Shown: piece after piece, positions 55,593-64,000 of the stretch
Layout: each line of letters begins with the position of its first letter
Numbering within the stretch: position 1 is the first letter of the stretch
NCBI GenBank assembly: GCA_900474095.1
Contig: UCOA01000067.1
Location: 22,500-86,499 of the forward strand
Direction: 5' to 3'
Source of the DNA: Hyphomicrobiales bacterium
Lineage (GTDB): Bacteria > Pseudomonadota > Alphaproteobacteria > Rhizobiales > Rhizobiaceae
Length of the DNA: 64,000 nt
Notes under the pieces: generated by a model
Databases searched by the model: none
What the model saw: the letters and a program-made list of their open reading frames with translations, nothing else
What the model was told of the DNA's origin: nothing
Position numbers and translations under genes: made by a program

Positions 55593-57407
55593 TTATACCG
55601 TTAAGTTCGCGTTTTTTGTGCGGATGTAGGCCCGCCAGCCGCCGAGTCTGGTCACTTCTTCGGCGCCTGTGACGGCATGAGCCTCACAGAGGAAACCGGC
55701 GACGCTGCTGCCGTCTTCGAGTGTTACCTTTCCAATGCCGAGCGGCCCCGGAATCTTCTGGACGAAGTTGCCGAAGGCGGCGGGTGGGAGCGCCCAGACT
55801 TCGACCTCAAGGCCATTGCCGGCGAACCCGGGGTCACGGATGAGGCCGGGTTTCGGCGGCACGGTGTTCGGCAGCACAAAGAGACGGTAGTCATTAGCCG
55901 TCCGGCAAGTTTTCAAGCGATATCCACCCGGTCCTGTCAGTTCGTGATTGAGCGGCATGCCGGTTAAATGGGCTCCGACGACGACGATCGGAACGAAGCC
56001 GTCTTCCAACGGTGCGACCCGGCTTGCTAACGGCAGCGATGCCGCTTTGTCCTTGCCCATGCCGGAGCCAAGCGCCCGGTGCATGGCGTCAGCAAACGGG
56101 GCGAGCGCATCATCGGTAAACGTCGGGCCGATCAGCGTCACGCCGCCGGGAAGACCATTGCGACCGAACCCCGCCGGAATGGCAATTGCCGCATAGTCGT
56201 AGAGATTGACGAAGTTCGTGTAGCGTCCGAAATGACCGTTCTTCACGATTGGATCGGCCAGCATCTCCTCGACGGTATAGGTGGTGGGGGCGGTCGGCAG
56301 CATCAGGATGTCCACCTTGACCCACTCGGCCTTCGTCCTCTGCCGCAGCGCTTCGAGCTTGTATTTGCCCTCGAAGGCGGCGACAGCATCATAGGCCTTG
56401 GCACCTTCGATGATCGTGCGAACAGTCGGGTCGAAATCATCCGCGTTGCTGGCCAGGAAGTCTTTGACAGCCGCCAGGCGTTCGGCGACCCAAGGCCCAT
56501 TGTAGAGAAGTTCCGCCGCCTGCCGGAACGGCGCATAGTCGAAGGGCACAATGGTTGCGCCGAGCAACTTTGCCCGCTCTATCGCCGCCTCGTAAAGCGC
56601 TTCGACATCCCTGTTTTCATAGAATTCTCGCTCGGTGCTCTCCAGCACCCCGATACGCAAGCCGGAAGCGGGAAGGCCTGCGGGCATGGCGTGACGCGAG
56701 AAGGGATCGGCTGCGTCGTAGCCTTCCATCACTTTGCGGATCGCAACACCATCACCAACGGTGGCGGCAAAGACGGTGACCACGTCAACGCTGCGGCAGG
56801 CCGGGACGACCCCGACGTTCGGCACCAGCCCAGGAGTCGGTTTGATGCCCACAAGATTGTTGAATGCGGCCGGCACGCGTCCGGAGCCAGCCGTGTCCGT
56901 GCCCAGCGCGAATGCGGCAAGCCCTGAAGCGACGGCAACGGCCGAACCGGAGCTCGAGCCGCCCGACACATAGGCCTGATCGAAGACGGAACGCGGCGCG
57001 CCATAGGGAGACCGTGTGCCGTTAAGCCCGGTTGCGAACTGGTCGAGGTTGGTCTTGCCGATGACGATGGCGCCAGCGGCCCTGAGACGGGCGACCACCG
57101 TCGCATCCGCAGCCGGATCATGGGCATAGGCAGGGCAGGCGGCTGTAGTTGGCAGGCCGGCCACATCGATATTGTCTTTCACGGCAAAGGGCACGCCCCA
57201 GAGCGGCAGACTGTTTGACTCGGGCGCGCGTGCCAGCAGGTCACGAGCGGCAGAGCGCAGCTCCTCATCCGGCGTAGCGGTAATGAAAATCGCGGGGTCT
57301 GTGGAAGCGGCGCGGCGCGCGATTATTTCCTCAACGAGGTCGAGCGGCGTCAGGCCGGATTGATAGGCGGCGCGAAGGCTTGAGAGATCGAGAATTGTCG
57401 GCAGCAT
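55593..57407 (-). CDS. atzF: Allophanate hydrolase (amidase domain plus C-terminal domain)
   Basis: 604 residues from ATG 57407. The amidase Ser-cisSer-Lys triad is visible: Lys in GVPFAVKDNID, and the Ser-rich loop SGGSSSGSAVAVA with DTAGSGRVPA. The C-terminal domain (about residue 455 on: FVPIVVVGAHLTGMPLNHEL, AHAVTGAEEVTRLGGWRAYI) is the second catalytic module of AtzF-type enzymes, which finishes decarboxylation. It converts allophanate to ammonia and CO2. It overlaps the ORF upstream by almost nothing (stop at 57409), so it is co-transcribed with the carboxylase. Confidence 0.95.
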   Translation of the reverse strand: MLPTILDLSSLRAAYQSGLTPLDLVEEIIARRAASTDPAIFITATPDEELRSAARDLLARAPESNSLPLWGVPFAVKDNIDVAGLPTTAACPAYAHDPAADATVVARLRAAGAIVIGKTNLDQFATGLNGTRSPYGAPRSVFDQAYVSGGSSSGSAVAVASGLAAFALGTDTAGSGRVPAAFNNLVGIKPTPGLVPNVGVVPACRSVDVVTVFAATVGDGVAIRKVMEGYDAADPFSRHAMPAGLPASGLRIGVLESTEREFYENRDVEALYEAAIERAKLLGATIVPFDYAPFRQAAELLYNGPWVAERLAAVKDFLASNADDFDPTVRTIIEGAKAYDAVAAFEGKYKLEALRQRTKAEWVKVDILMLPTAPTTYTVEEMLADPIVKNGHFGRYTNFVNLYDYAAIAIPAGFGRNGLPGGVTLIGPTFTDDALAPFADAMHRALGSGMGKDKAASLPLASRVAPLEDGFVPIVVVGAHLTGMPLNHELTGPGGYRLKTCRTANDYRLFVLPNTVPPKPGLIRDPGFAGNGLEVEVWALPPAAFGNFVQKIPGPLGIGKVTLEDGSSVAGFLCEAHAVTGAEEVTRLGGWRAYIRTKNANLTV

Positions 57408-57408
57408 G

Positions 57409-60400
57409 TCAGCAGTTCTCCAGAACGACGATGATATCGCCGGCTTTGATATTTCGACCGGGCCTGGCACGCAGATCGTGGACACGTCCGGCGGCGTGGG
57501 CAGTGACGTTGATTTCCATTTTCATGGATTCGATGATGGCAACCGTCTGTCCGGCAGCGATGGTCGCGCCCGGCTCCACCATAAGTTTCCAGATATTGCC
57601 CGGAACGCTGCTGGCGACGCCGAAGCAGCCTGCGGGAATATCGCCATCGAGGCTTTCTCCAGCACTTTCGTTGCTGACGAAGCTGTCGAGACCTGTGTCC
57701 TTCCAACGTTGCCGCTCGGCATCGAAGGCCGCCTGCTGGGTGGCCTTGAAGCGGTTGATCGAGACAGCGTTCGTTTGGAGTTCCTTCTCATAGGCCGCAT
57801 AGGAGAATTCCGTCTCCTCGATCCGAACGGGATAGCCGCCGTGCGGGAAGGCAGCCCGCGCCTCCGCCAGTGCGTCATGGCTCACGGGGAAAAAGCGGAT
57901 CTGATCGAAGAAATTGAGAAGCCATGGCTTGCCCTTGGCGAATTCGGGTGTCTGCCGCCAGGTATTCCAGACCTGAATGGTGCGGCCGAACAGCTGGTAG
58001 CCGCCGGGACCCTCCATGCCGTATATGCACATATAGGCTCCGCCGATCCCGACAGCATTTTCCGGGGTCCAGGTGCGGGCCGGATTGTACTTGGTGGTGA
58101 CGAGGCGGTGACGCGGGTCGACGGGTGTTGCCACCGGTGCACCGAGATAGACGTCGCCGAGGCCGAGAACCAGGTAGCTGGCATCGAAAACGATGTCCTT
58201 CACGGCCTGTTCGTCGGCAAGCCCGTTGATGCGGCGAATGAAATCGATGTTCGACGGGCACCATGGGGCATTGGGGCGCACCAGTTCCTGATATTTGCGC
58301 ATGGCAAGTTCGGCATCCGGATCGTTCCACGACAGCGGCAGATGCACGATGCGACTTGGCACCTTCACTGCCTGAGCCGGCGGCAGGGTTGCCTCGATAT
58401 CAGACAACAATCCGAGCAGACGCTTTCGAGTCAATGTCGTTCCATCATAATGGATCTGCAGCGACCGGATGCCGGGTGTGAGGTCGATGAGACCGGGCAG
58501 GCCGGCTTCCATGACGGCCTGCATCAGCAGGTGTACGCGCAGCCTGAGCGCGATATCGAGCGCCATCGGGCCATACTCGACCAACAGATTGTCGTCCCCC
58601 TGGCGGCGGTAGACGACTGAGACCGGGCGATCGTCGCGTGTCGCGACGATCGCCGAGCCGATATCCGGCGCGGGCCGATGAACGGCAGGACCAGCGACAG
58701 GATCTTCGCTTCGCGCGACGGCATGAAAGCGGATATGGTCGCCGGGCTTGAACTGCCCCATCTTCCACTGCTCGTCGCGGGCGATCACTGCCGGGCAGAC
58801 GAAGCCGCCAAGGCTCGGTCCGTCTGGTCCGAGAATGATTGGCATGTCACCGGTGAAATCGATGGCGCCGACGGCATAGGCGTTGTCATGCAGATTGGAA
58901 GGATGCAACCCCGCTTCGCCGCCATCGCTTCGCGCCCATTTCGGTGCCGGGCCGATGAGGCGGACGCCAGTGCGGGCGCTGTTGAAATGCACCTCGTAGG
59001 CGGTTGAAAACAGTGTGTCGATGTCATCCTGCCGAAAGAAGTCCGGCGCGCCATGGGGCCCGTAGAGGACGCCGACGTTCCATTCGCGAGTGAGCTCGGC
59101 TGGTTCATCCGCAGGTACAGGCGGCTTGGCAGGCACGTTCCGTGCAAGGTGAAGCACATGGCCGGTCCTGAGCGTACCGGTGGCGTTGCCGCCAAACTTG
59201 CCAAGGGCGAATGTGGCACGTGAACCGAACATCATAGGGGCAGCAAGGCCTCCTGCGACGGCGAGATAGGCACGCTGACCGGGACCGTCAATCACGCCGA
59301 CCGACAGCACTTGCCCCGCACGAATTGTCACAGCCGTGTTGTGCGGCAAATATTTACCGTCGCAGGTCATCGGCATCTGCGCTCCCCCGAGTGCAATCAC
59401 CGTATCGGTATAGAACCGCAGCGTTGGGCCGGACACGGTCAGTTCCAGGGCAGCGGTTGTATCATCGTTACCGACAAGACGATTGGCATGGCGGAAAGAG
59501 CGCTCGTCCATCGGCCCGCTCGGCGGCACGCCGACATGCCAGAGGCCCAGACGACCCGGTAGTTCCTGGAGACTGGACTGCGCGCCGGGCGACAGGACCT
59601 CGATGACGTCCGGTACGAATGCGAAGTCGCGCAGTGCCGTCGTTGCCACCTTGCCGCTTGAAAGCAGATTGGAAGCGGCGATAGACCGCAGATAATCCAG
59701 GTTGGTCTCGATCCCGGCGATCGCCGTCGCGGCAAGGGCTGCCTGAAGTTTCGCGATCGCCGCCGGGCGGTCCTCGGCCGTGACAATGATTTTCGCAAGC
59801 AACGGATCGTAGAACGGGGTTACTTCCGTGCCGGTTTCGATCCAGCGGTCGATACGAATATCTTCGGGAAACACAACCTCCGTCAGCAGGCCGGCACTCG
59901 GGCGGAAATCCGCATGCGGTATCTCGGCATAGACGCGAACTTCGATCGCAGCCCCTTTCGATGTCAATGCTTCCGCCCCGGAAAGGACATCCTCGCCGGC
60001 TGCCTGGCGGATCATCCATTCGACGAGATCGATGCCGAAGACCGCTTCGGTAACAGGATGCTCGACCTGAAGCCGGGTGTTGACTTCGAGGAAGTAGAAT
60101 TCCTCGCGCGCCGGATCGTAGATGAATTCGACAGTGCCGGCCGAGGCATAGGAAACCGAGCTACCCAGATCGGCCGCCGCCCTGTGCAGACGAGCCCGCG
60201 TCGCCGTGGAAAGTCCCGGCGCCGGCGTTTCTTCCACGACCTTCTGGTTTCGCCGCTGCAGTGAGCAGTCCCGCTCGCCGAGCGCCACCACCTTGCCCTT
60301 GCCGTCGCCAAAAATCTGTACCTCCACATGGCGGGCATCGGCAACGAACCGCTCGATATAGACACGCGCATCACCAAAGCTGGCTCGCGCCGTGCGTTGT

Positions 60401-60954
60401 ACGCTTTCGAACGCGGCGTGCAGCGCCGCCGAATCCGGGCAGAGTTGCATGCCGATGCCACCGCCTCCGGCCGTCGATTTCAGCATGACCGGATAGCCGA
60501 CCGTTTCGGCCGCGCTGAGCGCTTCTTCCGCGCTTTCCAGCAGGCTGCTACCTGGCAAAAGCGGCACACCGCTCGATTTTGCCAGTTCGCGGGCCGTGTG
60601 TTTCAGCCCGAACGCTGAAAGCTGCTCTGGTCGCGGGCCGATGAAGGCGATGCCTTCGGCAGCCAACCGTTCGGCAAAACCGACATTTTCCGATAAAAAG
60701 CCGTAGCCGGGATGCACGGCCTCTGCGCCCGTTGCCTTGCAAGCGGCAATCACGGCATCGACGTTGAGATAGCTTTCGGTGGCCGGCGAGGGGCCAAGGC
60801 ATATCGCTTCGTCAGCCGACCGGGTCGCCATGGCAAACCGGTCGGCATCGGAATAGACCGCGACTGAGGCAATGCCCATTGCCTTCAATGTCCGGATGAC
60901 CCGGACGGCGATTTCGCCCCTGTTTGCGACGAGGATCTTCTTGAACATGCTCAT
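57409..60954 (-). CDS. Biotin-dependent urea/guanidine carboxylase
   Basis: 1181 residues from ATG 60954 (ATGA overlap with the upstream gene); ATG 60948 is an alternative. Biotin carboxylase domain about 1-450 (FKKILVANRGEIAVRVIRTL, GGGGIGMQL, EMNTRLQVEHPVTE-type VNTRLQVEHPVTEA). The AHS2/KipA-like domain starts near 470 (LGLWHVGVPPSGPMDERSF), the AHS1/KipI-like domain follows near 785, and the biotin lysine is in ESMKMEIN near residue 1145. It is the usual one-chain urea-carboxylase architecture. Because DUF1989 partners are present, guanidine is the likelier substrate. Confidence 0.93.
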   Translation of the reverse strand: MSMFKKILVANRGEIAVRVIRTLKAMGIASVAVYSDADRFAMATRSADEAICLGPSPATESYLNVDAVIAACKATGAEAVHPGYGFLSENVGFAERLAAEGIAFIGPRPEQLSAFGLKHTARELAKSSGVPLLPGSSLLESAEEALSAAETVGYPVMLKSTAGGGGIGMQLCPDSAALHAAFESVQRTARASFGDARVYIERFVADARHVEVQIFGDGKGKVVALGERDCSLQRRNQKVVEETPAPGLSTATRARLHRAAADLGSSVSYASAGTVEFIYDPAREEFYFLEVNTRLQVEHPVTEAVFGIDLVEWMIRQAAGEDVLSGAEALTSKGAAIEVRVYAEIPHADFRPSAGLLTEVVFPEDIRIDRWIETGTEVTPFYDPLLAKIIVTAEDRPAAIAKLQAALAATAIAGIETNLDYLRSIAASNLLSSGKVATTALRDFAFVPDVIEVLSPGAQSSLQELPGRLGLWHVGVPPSGPMDERSFRHANRLVGNDDTTAALELTVSGPTLRFYTDTVIALGGAQMPMTCDGKYLPHNTAVTIRAGQVLSVGVIDGPGQRAYLAVAGGLAAPMMFGSRATFALGKFGGNATGTLRTGHVLHLARNVPAKPPVPADEPAELTREWNVGVLYGPHGAPDFFRQDDIDTLFSTAYEVHFNSARTGVRLIGPAPKWARSDGGEAGLHPSNLHDNAYAVGAIDFTGDMPIILGPDGPSLGGFVCPAVIARDEQWKMGQFKPGDHIRFHAVARSEDPVAGPAVHRPAPDIGSAIVATRDDRPVSVVYRRQGDDNLLVEYGPMALDIALRLRVHLLMQAVMEAGLPGLIDLTPGIRSLQIHYDGTTLTRKRLLGLLSDIEATLPPAQAVKVPSRIVHLPLSWNDPDAELAMRKYQELVRPNAPWCPSNIDFIRRINGLADEQAVKDIVFDASYLVLGLGDVYLGAPVATPVDPRHRLVTTKYNPARTWTPENAVGIGGAYMCIYGMEGPGGYQLFGRTIQVWNTWRQTPEFAKGKPWLLNFFDQIRFFPVSHDALAEARAAFPHGGYPVRIEETEFSYAAYEKELQTNAVSINRFKATQQAAFDAERQRWKDTGLDSFVSNESAGESLDGDIPAGCFGVASSVPGNIWKLMVEPGATIAAGQTVAIIESMKMEINVTAHAAGRVHDLRARPGRNIKAGDIIVVLENC

Positions 60955-61613
60955 GCCACGGCGCCCGGTGCAGCGTCCCAGATGAGCACGCGGATTGGTG
61001 TTGGATCGAAGCCGTTGCAGGGATTGTTGATCTGCGGGCAATTGGAAATGATGCACAGCACGTCCATCTCGGCGACCAGCTCGACGTAGTCGCCGGGTGA
61101 GGAAATGCCATCGACGATCGTCATCTTTCCGTCGGGGCTGATCGGAACGTTCATGAAGAAATTGATGTTTGGCACGATGTCGCGCTTGCTCATGCCGTGG
61201 TTCATCAACTCGATCACGAAATTGTCGCGGCAGGCATGCAGGTATTTGGTGCCGTGGCCGAAGCGTACGGTGTTGCTTTCGCAGGAGCAGGCGCCGGCCG
61301 ATGTGTCATGGCGACCGCAGCTATCGGCCGTCATCGTCAGCATGACATTGCCTTCGTTGGACATGATACGGGTGCCGGTGCCGACATAGGCGGAGCCCTG
61401 TTCGCGCATCGTGTCCTGGTTAGAGTAGCGCTCGGCAAAATCGTCAGCCTTGTAGAAAAGCGTATCGATCGCTTGTTGGCCGTAGCTGTCCTCGATACGG
61501 ATCGTCTGTCCCTTGCGGACGATTCCGGACCAGGGCGCTTCAGCTGGAATGAAATGATCCTGCACCGCGTTTTCGACGGTGCGTGAGGTGTCGGTTTGCT
61601 TGAAATCGATCAT
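60951..61613 (-). CDS. DUF1989 protein (urea amidolyase-associated protein 2; carboxyguanidine deiminase subunit candidate)
   Basis: 220 residues from ATG 61613. The DUF1989 family pattern is clear: GQTIRIEDSYGQQAIDTLFY, SNEGNVMLTMTADSCGRHDT, the Cys-containing SAGACSCESNTVRFGH, and INFFMNVPISPDGKMTIVDG. It was long called urea carboxylase-associated protein. The current view is that the two DUF1989 proteins form a carboxyguanidine deiminase (CgdAB), turning carboxyguanidine into allophanate. Overlaps the carboxylase start by ATGA. Confidence 0.9.
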   Translation of the reverse strand: MIDFKQTDTSRTVENAVQDHFIPAEAPWSGIVRKGQTIRIEDSYGQQAIDTLFYKADDFAERYSNQDTMREQGSAYVGTGTRIMSNEGNVMLTMTADSCGRHDTSAGACSCESNTVRFGHGTKYLHACRDNFVIELMNHGMSKRDIVPNINFFMNVPISPDGKMTIVDGISSPGDYVELVAEMDVLCIISNCPQINNPCNGFDPTPIRVLIWDAAPGAVA

Positions 61614-61624
61614 GGTTCGCCTCC

Positions 61625-62443
61625 TCAAGCCTGCATCATGGCGTTGTTCTCGAAACCGCGAACGGCCTCCGCGGTTGCCGTGCGGGCGAGATCGTCGGCG
61701 GCCGGCGCGGCGGCGCGGAAGCGGGTTACAGTCACCGGTGTTGGCGCATAGACCGGATTTGGATCGAGCGGGTGCGGGCAGGTGGAGAGCGCGACAAGCA
61801 TGTCCATCTCGGCGCGCATCTCGGCATAGTCGCCGTTGTTGGAGGTCTTGCCTTGCCAGCAAAAACCCCCGGCGTCGTCGATACGCACCGGCGCAAAAAG
61901 ATTAATCAAGGCCGGCACATCCCGGCGGTCCAGGCCGAGCTTACCGGCGGCGAGGATAAAGTTGTCCCGCGTGTTGCGGGTCTTTGCGCCTGGATATCTG
62001 GCGGCGTTTGACGCCGCCGTCGAACCGCCCATCAAGCAATCGTGGGAGCCGGAGCTGTCCTCGATTATCGAGAACATCACACGGCCCATGTCCGAGAAGA
62101 TCACTCGACCTTTGCCAAGCGCAGTCGTCCACTGGACCTTGACGGTATCCACAAGATTCAGTCGTTCGCTGGTGTCCGTCGCGTTCCAGGCGATTAGCGC
62201 AACGGTCGAGGCGCCGTCCTGCTGGTCGATGCGCAGCGCCTCGCCGCACTTCAGACGGGTCGACCAGTACCAGCCGCCGGGGATCGTTTCCCGATGAATG
62301 ATCGCGGTGGACTCGATGGCCGGTGCGGGCAGCGGGCTCGGCGCCGGAAGTGCCTTGGGGGCGAACTCCAGTCCCTTTTTCTGGTGTTCTTCGTAACGCT
62401 GCCTGTTGGTGGCGATTTCTTCTGCGGAACGTCTCATGTGCAT
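61625..62443 (-). CDS. DUF1989 protein (urea amidolyase-associated protein 1; carboxyguanidine deiminase subunit candidate)
   Basis: 272 residues from ATG 62443, or 270 from ATG 62437. It shares the family pattern with the next gene: IPGGWYWSTRLKCGEALRID, LGKGRVIFSDMGRVMFSIIE, HDCLMGGSTA and LINLFAPVRIDDAGGFCW. The N-terminal 60 residues form an extra helical arm (SAEEIATNRQRYEEHQKKGL). It pairs with the following gene as a putative heteromeric deiminase. Only 11 bases separate the two. Confidence 0.9.
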   Translation of the reverse strand: MHMRRSAEEIATNRQRYEEHQKKGLEFAPKALPAPSPLPAPAIESTAIIHRETIPGGWYWSTRLKCGEALRIDQQDGASTVALIAWNATDTSERLNLVDTVKVQWTTALGKGRVIFSDMGRVMFSIIEDSSGSHDCLMGGSTAASNAARYPGAKTRNTRDNFILAAGKLGLDRRDVPALINLFAPVRIDDAGGFCWQGKTSNNGDYAEMRAEMDMLVALSTCPHPLDPNPVYAPTPVTVTRFRAAAPAADDLARTATAEAVRGFENNAMMQA

Positions 62444-62445
62444 GG

Positions 62446-63273
62446 CTATTTATCTCCTGACGGACTGGAAGACGGGTCGTCCCGGCAAGGGCCCTGCAAA
62501 ACGACCGGGCCGTCCCGGTCAGGGCTGAATAGAAAGAGCTCTCCGGCGCGGCGCGGCGGCCAGATGGAAATATCCCGTGCGATAGTGGCGCCGTAGCGCT
62601 CCTTCTCCTCGGGCCGGTCGCGCGGCCGCTCGAAGGCGACGACACGGGTAGCGAGCGTGAAGGCCTCGCGCATGTCGTGGGTAACCATGACGACGGTCAT
62701 CTGCGTTTCGTTCCAAAGCCGTTTCATCAGCGTATGGATGTCGGCGCGAATGCCTGGATCGAGGGCGCCGAAGGGCTCGTCGAGAAGCAGGATCTTGGGC
62801 TTCATGATCAACGCCTGTGCCAGGGCCAGCCGTTGCTGCATGCCGCCGGAAAGCTGGGCCGGATATTTCGTTTCTGCGCCGGAAAGGCCGACGTCCGCGA
62901 TAAGTTGCCGAGCTTCTTCGGCGGCTGCCCGCCGGGTTGAGCCGAAAAGCCGCGCCTTATAGGGGGATACTTTCAGTTCCTTGCCGAGCAGGACATTGCC
63001 GAGCACCGTCAGATGCGGGAAGACTGAATAGCGCTGGAAGACGACGCCGCGGTCCGGACCCGGTTCGGCGGGCAGCGGTTCGCCATCGAGCAGGATCGTG
63101 CCCCTGGTCGGCTGTTCCTGGCCAAGCAGCATGCGCAGGAATGTCGACTTGCCGCAGCCGGAAGGGCCGACAAGTGCGACAAAGGCGCGGGATGCGATCG
63201 TCAGCGAGACGTTTTCCAGCACGATCTGATTGCCGTATTCCTTCCAGACATTCTCGATAATCAGCTCGCTCAT
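62446..63273 (-). CDS. ABC transporter ATPase (nitrate/taurine/urea-guanidine type)
   Basis: 275 residues. Walker A GPSGCGKST, VVFQRYSVFPHLTVLGNVLL, signature QLSGGMQQRLALAQALI, Walker B ILLLDEPFGALDP and the switch His in VTHDMREAFTL. The Q-loop neighbour YSVFPHLTV and the CysA-like size put it in the nitrate/sulfonate/bicarbonate class. It is a short-operon partner of the downstream DUF1989 genes, and the likely substrate is guanidine or a related nitrogen compound. It overlaps the permease stop by four bases. Confidence 0.93.
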   Translation of the reverse strand: MSELIIENVWKEYGNQIVLENVSLTIASRAFVALVGPSGCGKSTFLRMLLGQEQPTRGTILLDGEPLPAEPGPDRGVVFQRYSVFPHLTVLGNVLLGKELKVSPYKARLFGSTRRAAAEEARQLIADVGLSGAETKYPAQLSGGMQQRLALAQALIMKPKILLLDEPFGALDPGIRADIHTLMKRLWNETQMTVVMVTHDMREAFTLATRVVAFERPRDRPEEKERYGATIARDISIWPPRRAGELFLFSPDRDGPVVLQGPCRDDPSSSPSGDK

Positions 63274-64000
63274 CCCTGCTTCCCCAGTTCAGACCAGGGG
63301 AAGGCAGTGATGCGGATACGGTCGAGGACGAAGTTGGTCACGACGGCAAGCAGTGTGATCCACACGACGTAGGGAAAGATCACGTCCATGGAGAGATAAC
63401 GCCGGACGAGGAAAATGCGGTAGCCGAGCCCGGAATCCGACGAGATCGCTTCCGCGGCAATGAGGAAGAGCCAGGCCGGGCCGAGCTGCAGCCGCACACA
63501 GGTGATCAGTCGTGGCAGAATCTGCGGCAGCACGACGCGAAGCGCGATCTGCCATGACGACCCGCCAAGCGTTTCGGCCTTGACGATCTGCTCGCGCGGA
63601 AGCTCCAGCGCCTTCAAGGCCAGATCGCGGACCATGATCGGTGCAATGCCGATGACGATCAGCGCGATTTTCGAGGCTTCGCCAAGGCCCATGACGATAA
63701 AAAGAATGGGCAACAGCGCCAAGGGAGGCACCATGGAGATGACGGCGACGAAGGGCGCGAGCAGCGCCCGCAGATAGGGCAGCATGCCGATCACCATGCC
63801 GATCAGCAACGCTGTCACCGTTGAGATGCCAAGGCCTGCGAAAAGACGGATCAGGCTTGCAGCCGTATCCGACCACAGCAGGTAGTCGCCAGTGCGCGCA
63901 TCCGGTAGGAATGCAAGCCGGTTTATGGCGTCCGCAAAGCCCGCAAGATTGGGTAACAGCTTGTCATTGGCGTTCTCGGCGAGGCGCGCTGCCGATCCTG
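63270..64000 (-). CDS. ABC transporter permease, 5' truncated by window edge
   Basis: The frame is open to the right edge, so the start is outside the window; a GTG at 63818 is internal. The visible 243 codons include six helices, the BPD_transp_1 EAA loop VKAETLGGSSWQIALRVVLPQIL, SDSGLGYRIFLVRRYL and an N-terminal stretch DYLLWSDTAASLIRLFAGLG. SsuC/TauC-like. The binding-protein gene and any promoter or riboswitch should lie just beyond 64000. Confidence 0.88.
   Translation of the reverse strand, partial: GSAARLAENANDKLLPNLAGFADAINRLAFLPDARTGDYLLWSDTAASLIRLFAGLGISTVTALLIGMVIGMLPYLRALLAPFVAVISMVPPLALLPILFIVMGLGEASKIALIVIGIAPIMVRDLALKALELPREQIVKAETLGGSSWQIALRVVLPQILPRLITCVRLQLGPAWLFLIAAEAISSDSGLGYRIFLVRRYLSMDVIFPYVVWITLLAVVTNFVLDRIRITAFPWSELGKQG

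Noticed and set aside
57409..60954. Naming the carboxylase as urea carboxylase with certainty
   Set aside because: Architecture alone does not separate urea from guanidine carboxylase; the DUF1989 partners favour guanidine.

Overview
The window looks like accessory, multi-replicon-type DNA from a member of the Rhizobiaceae (Rhizobium, Agrobacterium or Neorhizobium type). The evidence is protein-level resemblance only: GC-rich coding DNA, rhizobial small proteins, many ABC and TRAP importers, IS66-family remnants and GSCFA-domain surface genes. No rRNA, tRNA or CRISPR array was seen. Product names below come from motifs read by eye, not from database searches.

Region 1 (1-26.8 kb) is a cell-surface polysaccharide island heavily scarred by mobile DNA. 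It opens with three overlapping glycosyltransferase genes, the last carrying two tandem copies of the same glycosyltransferase unit. An internally deleted IS66 element follows, then a patch (8.2-10.4 kb) where small orphan genes, some immunity-like, alternate with repeated IS66-type ends. Next come two GSCFA-domain genes, two SGNH-type genes and a methyltransferase on the minus strand, then a complete dTDP-L-rhamnose operon (rmlCBDA), a decayed third GSCFA gene, a stray rpsU, an IS5-type remnant, and a sulfotransferase plus APS kinase pair. Together they suggest a rhamnose-containing surface glycan that is O-modified and perhaps sulfated.

Region 2 (27.0-40.0 kb) is a catabolic cluster arranged around a divergent promoter at 34.6-34.9 kb. 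Leftward run a family-5 solute-binding protein, two permeases, two ATPases, a DUF1537 acid-sugar kinase and a GntR regulator. Rightward run a DapA-family aldolase, a BNR/sialidase-like hydrolase, an iron-type alcohol dehydrogenase and a PdxA2-like dehydrogenase. The chemistry fits release of a 2-keto-3-deoxy sugar diacid, cleavage to pyruvate plus a C4 aldehyde acid, reduction to D-threonate, and conversion to dihydroxyacetone phosphate. The plant rhamnogalacturonan-II sugar DHA fits stereochemically. This is the most interesting hypothesis in the window.

Region 3 (39.8-53 kb) holds a RidA gene divergent from a TetR gene with three palindromic operators between them, a DctPQM TRAP importer, NTF2-like and VOC proteins, an ABC exporter, an MFS transporter with a DUF1127-like tail next to a DUF1127 gene, and a winged-helix/TPR regulator.

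Region 4 (53-64 kb) starts with a Tn3-type remnant beside a hipBA pair. It ends in a cluster annotated historically as urea carboxylase/allophanate hydrolase. Its two DUF1989 proteins and ABC importer make guanidine assimilation the better reading. A new 45-residue gene lies at its 3' end, and the cluster runs off the right edge.
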